A DNA stretch of 64,000 nucleotides, taken from SIRX01 sp965213905. GTDB taxonomy: Bacteria > Actinomycetota > Rubrobacteria > Rubrobacterales > Rubrobacteraceae. Below are positions 62,891 through 64,000 of the stretch, one piece after another (position 1 is the stretch's first letter; every line of letters starts with the position of its first letter). The position numbers and the translations under genes are program-made. The stretch spans positions 248,001 to 312,000 of the forward strand of contig OZ243922.1 in the NCBI GenBank assembly GCA_965213905.1, given 5' to 3'. The notes under the pieces were generated by a model. That model made no database searches. It had not been told where the DNA came from and saw nothing but the letters and a program-made list of their open reading frames with translations.

Positions 62891-63865
62891 ATGTCCAAGA
62901 CTGTTACCGTCACCGGCGCCGCCGGCGCGATTGGATATGCAGCCCTGTTCCGGATCGCCTCGGGGCAGGCGCTTGGTCCGGATGAGAAGATAAAGCTGAA
63001 GCTGCTCGAAATAGAACCCGCGCTAAAAGCCGCCGAAGGCACGGCGATGGAACTCAACGACTGCGCGTTCCCCCTGCTCGAATCCATCGACATCACCGCC
63101 GACGCGCAAGAGGCGTTCGACGGCTGCAACGTCGGGATGCTCGTTGGGGCGCAACCGCGCAAGCAAGGCATGGAACGCGCCGACCTCTTGGAGGCGAACG
63201 GGCAAATCTTCAAACCCCAAGGTGAGGCAATAAACGCCAACGCTTCAGACGATGTACGAATACTGGTAGTTGGAAATCCAGCCAATACCAACGCCCTGAT
63301 CGCCATGAACAACGCCCCCGACGTGCCGCAGGATCGCTTCACCGCCATGACGCGGCTCGACGAGAACCGGGCCGTCTCGATGCTGGCCCAAAAGCTATCC
63401 GTCGGTATCGAGGACATCGAAGACCTCGTTGTGTGGGGAAATCACTCCCCGACGATGTTTCCGGACCTCTTCAACGCCACGGTAAATGGTGAGCGGGCCG
63501 CAGATCAGGTAGACATAGACTGGTACGAAAACGAGTACATGCCCCAGGTCGGCAAACGGGGCGCGGCGATCATCGAGGCCCGGGGCGCATCCTCCGCCGC
63601 ATCCGCCGCAAACGCGGCCATCGACCACGTGCGCGACTGGACGCTCGGCGTCGACGGCCTGCGCTCTATGGCGGTCCGCTCCGGAGGCCAGTACGACGTC
63701 GAGGAAGATCTTATCTCGTCGTTCCCGGTGCGTTTGTCCGGTGGCGATTACGAAATCGTCGAAGGTTTGGATATCGCCGAATTCGCCGCATCGAAGATCG
63801 AGATAACCGTAAACGAACTGAAAGAGGAACGCGACGCGGTAAAGGAACTCGGCCTTATCGGTTAG
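62891..63865 (+). CDS. mdh: Malate dehydrogenase
   Basis: A 324-residue NAD-dependent enzyme of the TCA cycle, of the actinobacterial MDH type. The NAD loop is VTVTGAAGAIGYAALFRIAS. Malate-binding arginines appear in GAQPRKQGMERADLLEANG and TAMTRLDENRA; the catalytic His is in VVWGNHSPTMFPD, and the aspartate in the RLDENR stretch. ATG is preceded by AAGGAG eight bases upstream. Length is normal. A longer frame upstream to 62804 is not conserved. Confidence 0.95.
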   Translation: MSKTVTVTGAAGAIGYAALFRIASGQALGPDEKIKLKLLEIEPALKAAEGTAMELNDCAFPLLESIDITADAQEAFDGCNVGMLVGAQPRKQGMERADLLEANGQIFKPQGEAINANASDDVRILVVGNPANTNALIAMNNAPDVPQDRFTAMTRLDENRAVSMLAQKLSVGIEDIEDLVVWGNHSPTMFPDLFNATVNGERAADQVDIDWYENEYMPQVGKRGAAIIEARGASSAASAANAAIDHVRDWTLGVDGLRSMAVRSGGQYDVEEDLISSFPVRLSGGDYEIVEGLDIAEFAASKIEITVNELKEERDAVKELGLIG

Positions 63866-63912
63866 AAATATTTCGGTGATTTTTTAGAGAGCCGAAAGGA
63901 GGTAGTCCTTAC

Positions 63913-64000
63913 GTGTTTACGTTGGCCGCGAGTTGCCTTCTGCTACTCGTCGGCTTGTATACGTTCGTCTACCCCGATTCGGCAGGAGGCCTTCGCTATG
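63913..64000 (+). CDS. N-terminal part of a probable membrane protein (cut by window end)
   Basis: GTG 63913 lies nine bases after AAAGGAGGT and opens a frame reading MFTLAASCLLLLVGLYTFVY, then PDSAGGLRY to the window edge. The long hydrophobic start suggests a signal or membrane helix. It follows mdh by about 45 bases, so it could be cotranscribed. The protein cannot be identified from 29 residues. Confidence 0.5.
   Translation, partial: MFTLAASCLLLLVGLYTFVYPDSAGGLRY

Overview
The window looks like a chromosomal segment of a high-GC actinobacterium. The gene content, GTG/TTG-rich starts and strings of four-base start/stop overlaps suggest the Rubrobacter lineage. That placement rests on remembered gene style, not on a search. 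About 80 genes are visible, most on the minus strand: an rRNA operon (16S-23S-5S), three tRNAs, four aminoacyl-tRNA synthetases (hisS, tyrS, pheST, thrS) and many housekeeping genes.

Layout. 0-3.9 kb (plus): four overlapping genes (acyl-CoA dehydrogenase-like end, NodS-type methyltransferase, FAD reductase, two-domain glycosyltransferase), probably one glycoconjugate pathway. 3.9-17.5 kb (minus): sirtuin, hisS, a metallo-hydrolase, a frameshifted MOSC gene, the (p)ppGpp enzyme Rel, a UbiB-type kinase, a phasin-like gene, secF-secD, tgt, queA and DUF2905. 17.5-29.5 kb: M28 peptidase, VOC protein, EamA transporter, ilvD, two hydrolases, ruvC-ruvA-ruvB and several small genes. 29.5-35.7 kb is accessory in character: decayed toxin-antitoxin remnants, an AT-rich DUF262/HNH putative defence gene, then yebC-pdxT-pdxS, an AT-rich HNH endonuclease and two small paralogous genes. 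35.9-43 kb: ArsA-like ATPase, a DksA/TraR-like protein, then the rRNA operon with its promoter region. 43-54.1 kb: tyrS, 3-methyladenine glycosylase, pheS-pheT, a SpoU methylase, the infC-rpmI-rplT operon and thrS. 54.1-55.3 kb: an AT-rich patch with small membrane ORFs and a tyrosine-integrase remnant beside a tRNA-Val gene. 55.3-64 kb: tRNAs Val, Cys and Gly, GtrA and GT4 glycosylation genes, isocitrate dehydrogenase, a geranylgeranyl-reductase-like flavoprotein, a metallo-hydrolase, a nitroreductase and malate dehydrogenase.

Functional groups. One is translation and its control: four synthetases, IF3/L35/L20, rRNA, TGT/QueA, Rel and the DksA-like protein. Others are SecDF protein export, RuvABC recombination, and central metabolism (IlvD, IDH, MDH, PdxST). 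No intact prophage, CRISPR array or complete insertion sequence was seen.

Most notable observations: ribosomal protein L20 carrying a C-terminal domain like the peripheral-subunit-binding (E3-binding) domain; infC and tgt without any ATG/GTG/TTG at the expected N-terminus; a glycosyltransferase whose second GT81-like domain has lost its DxD motif; two decayed toxin-antitoxin modules next to a solitary DUF262-HNH gene; an in-frame amber codon between a small gene and a tail shared with its paralogous neighbour; a terminator-like hairpin inside the rRNA leader; and the integrase remnant at tRNA-Val.
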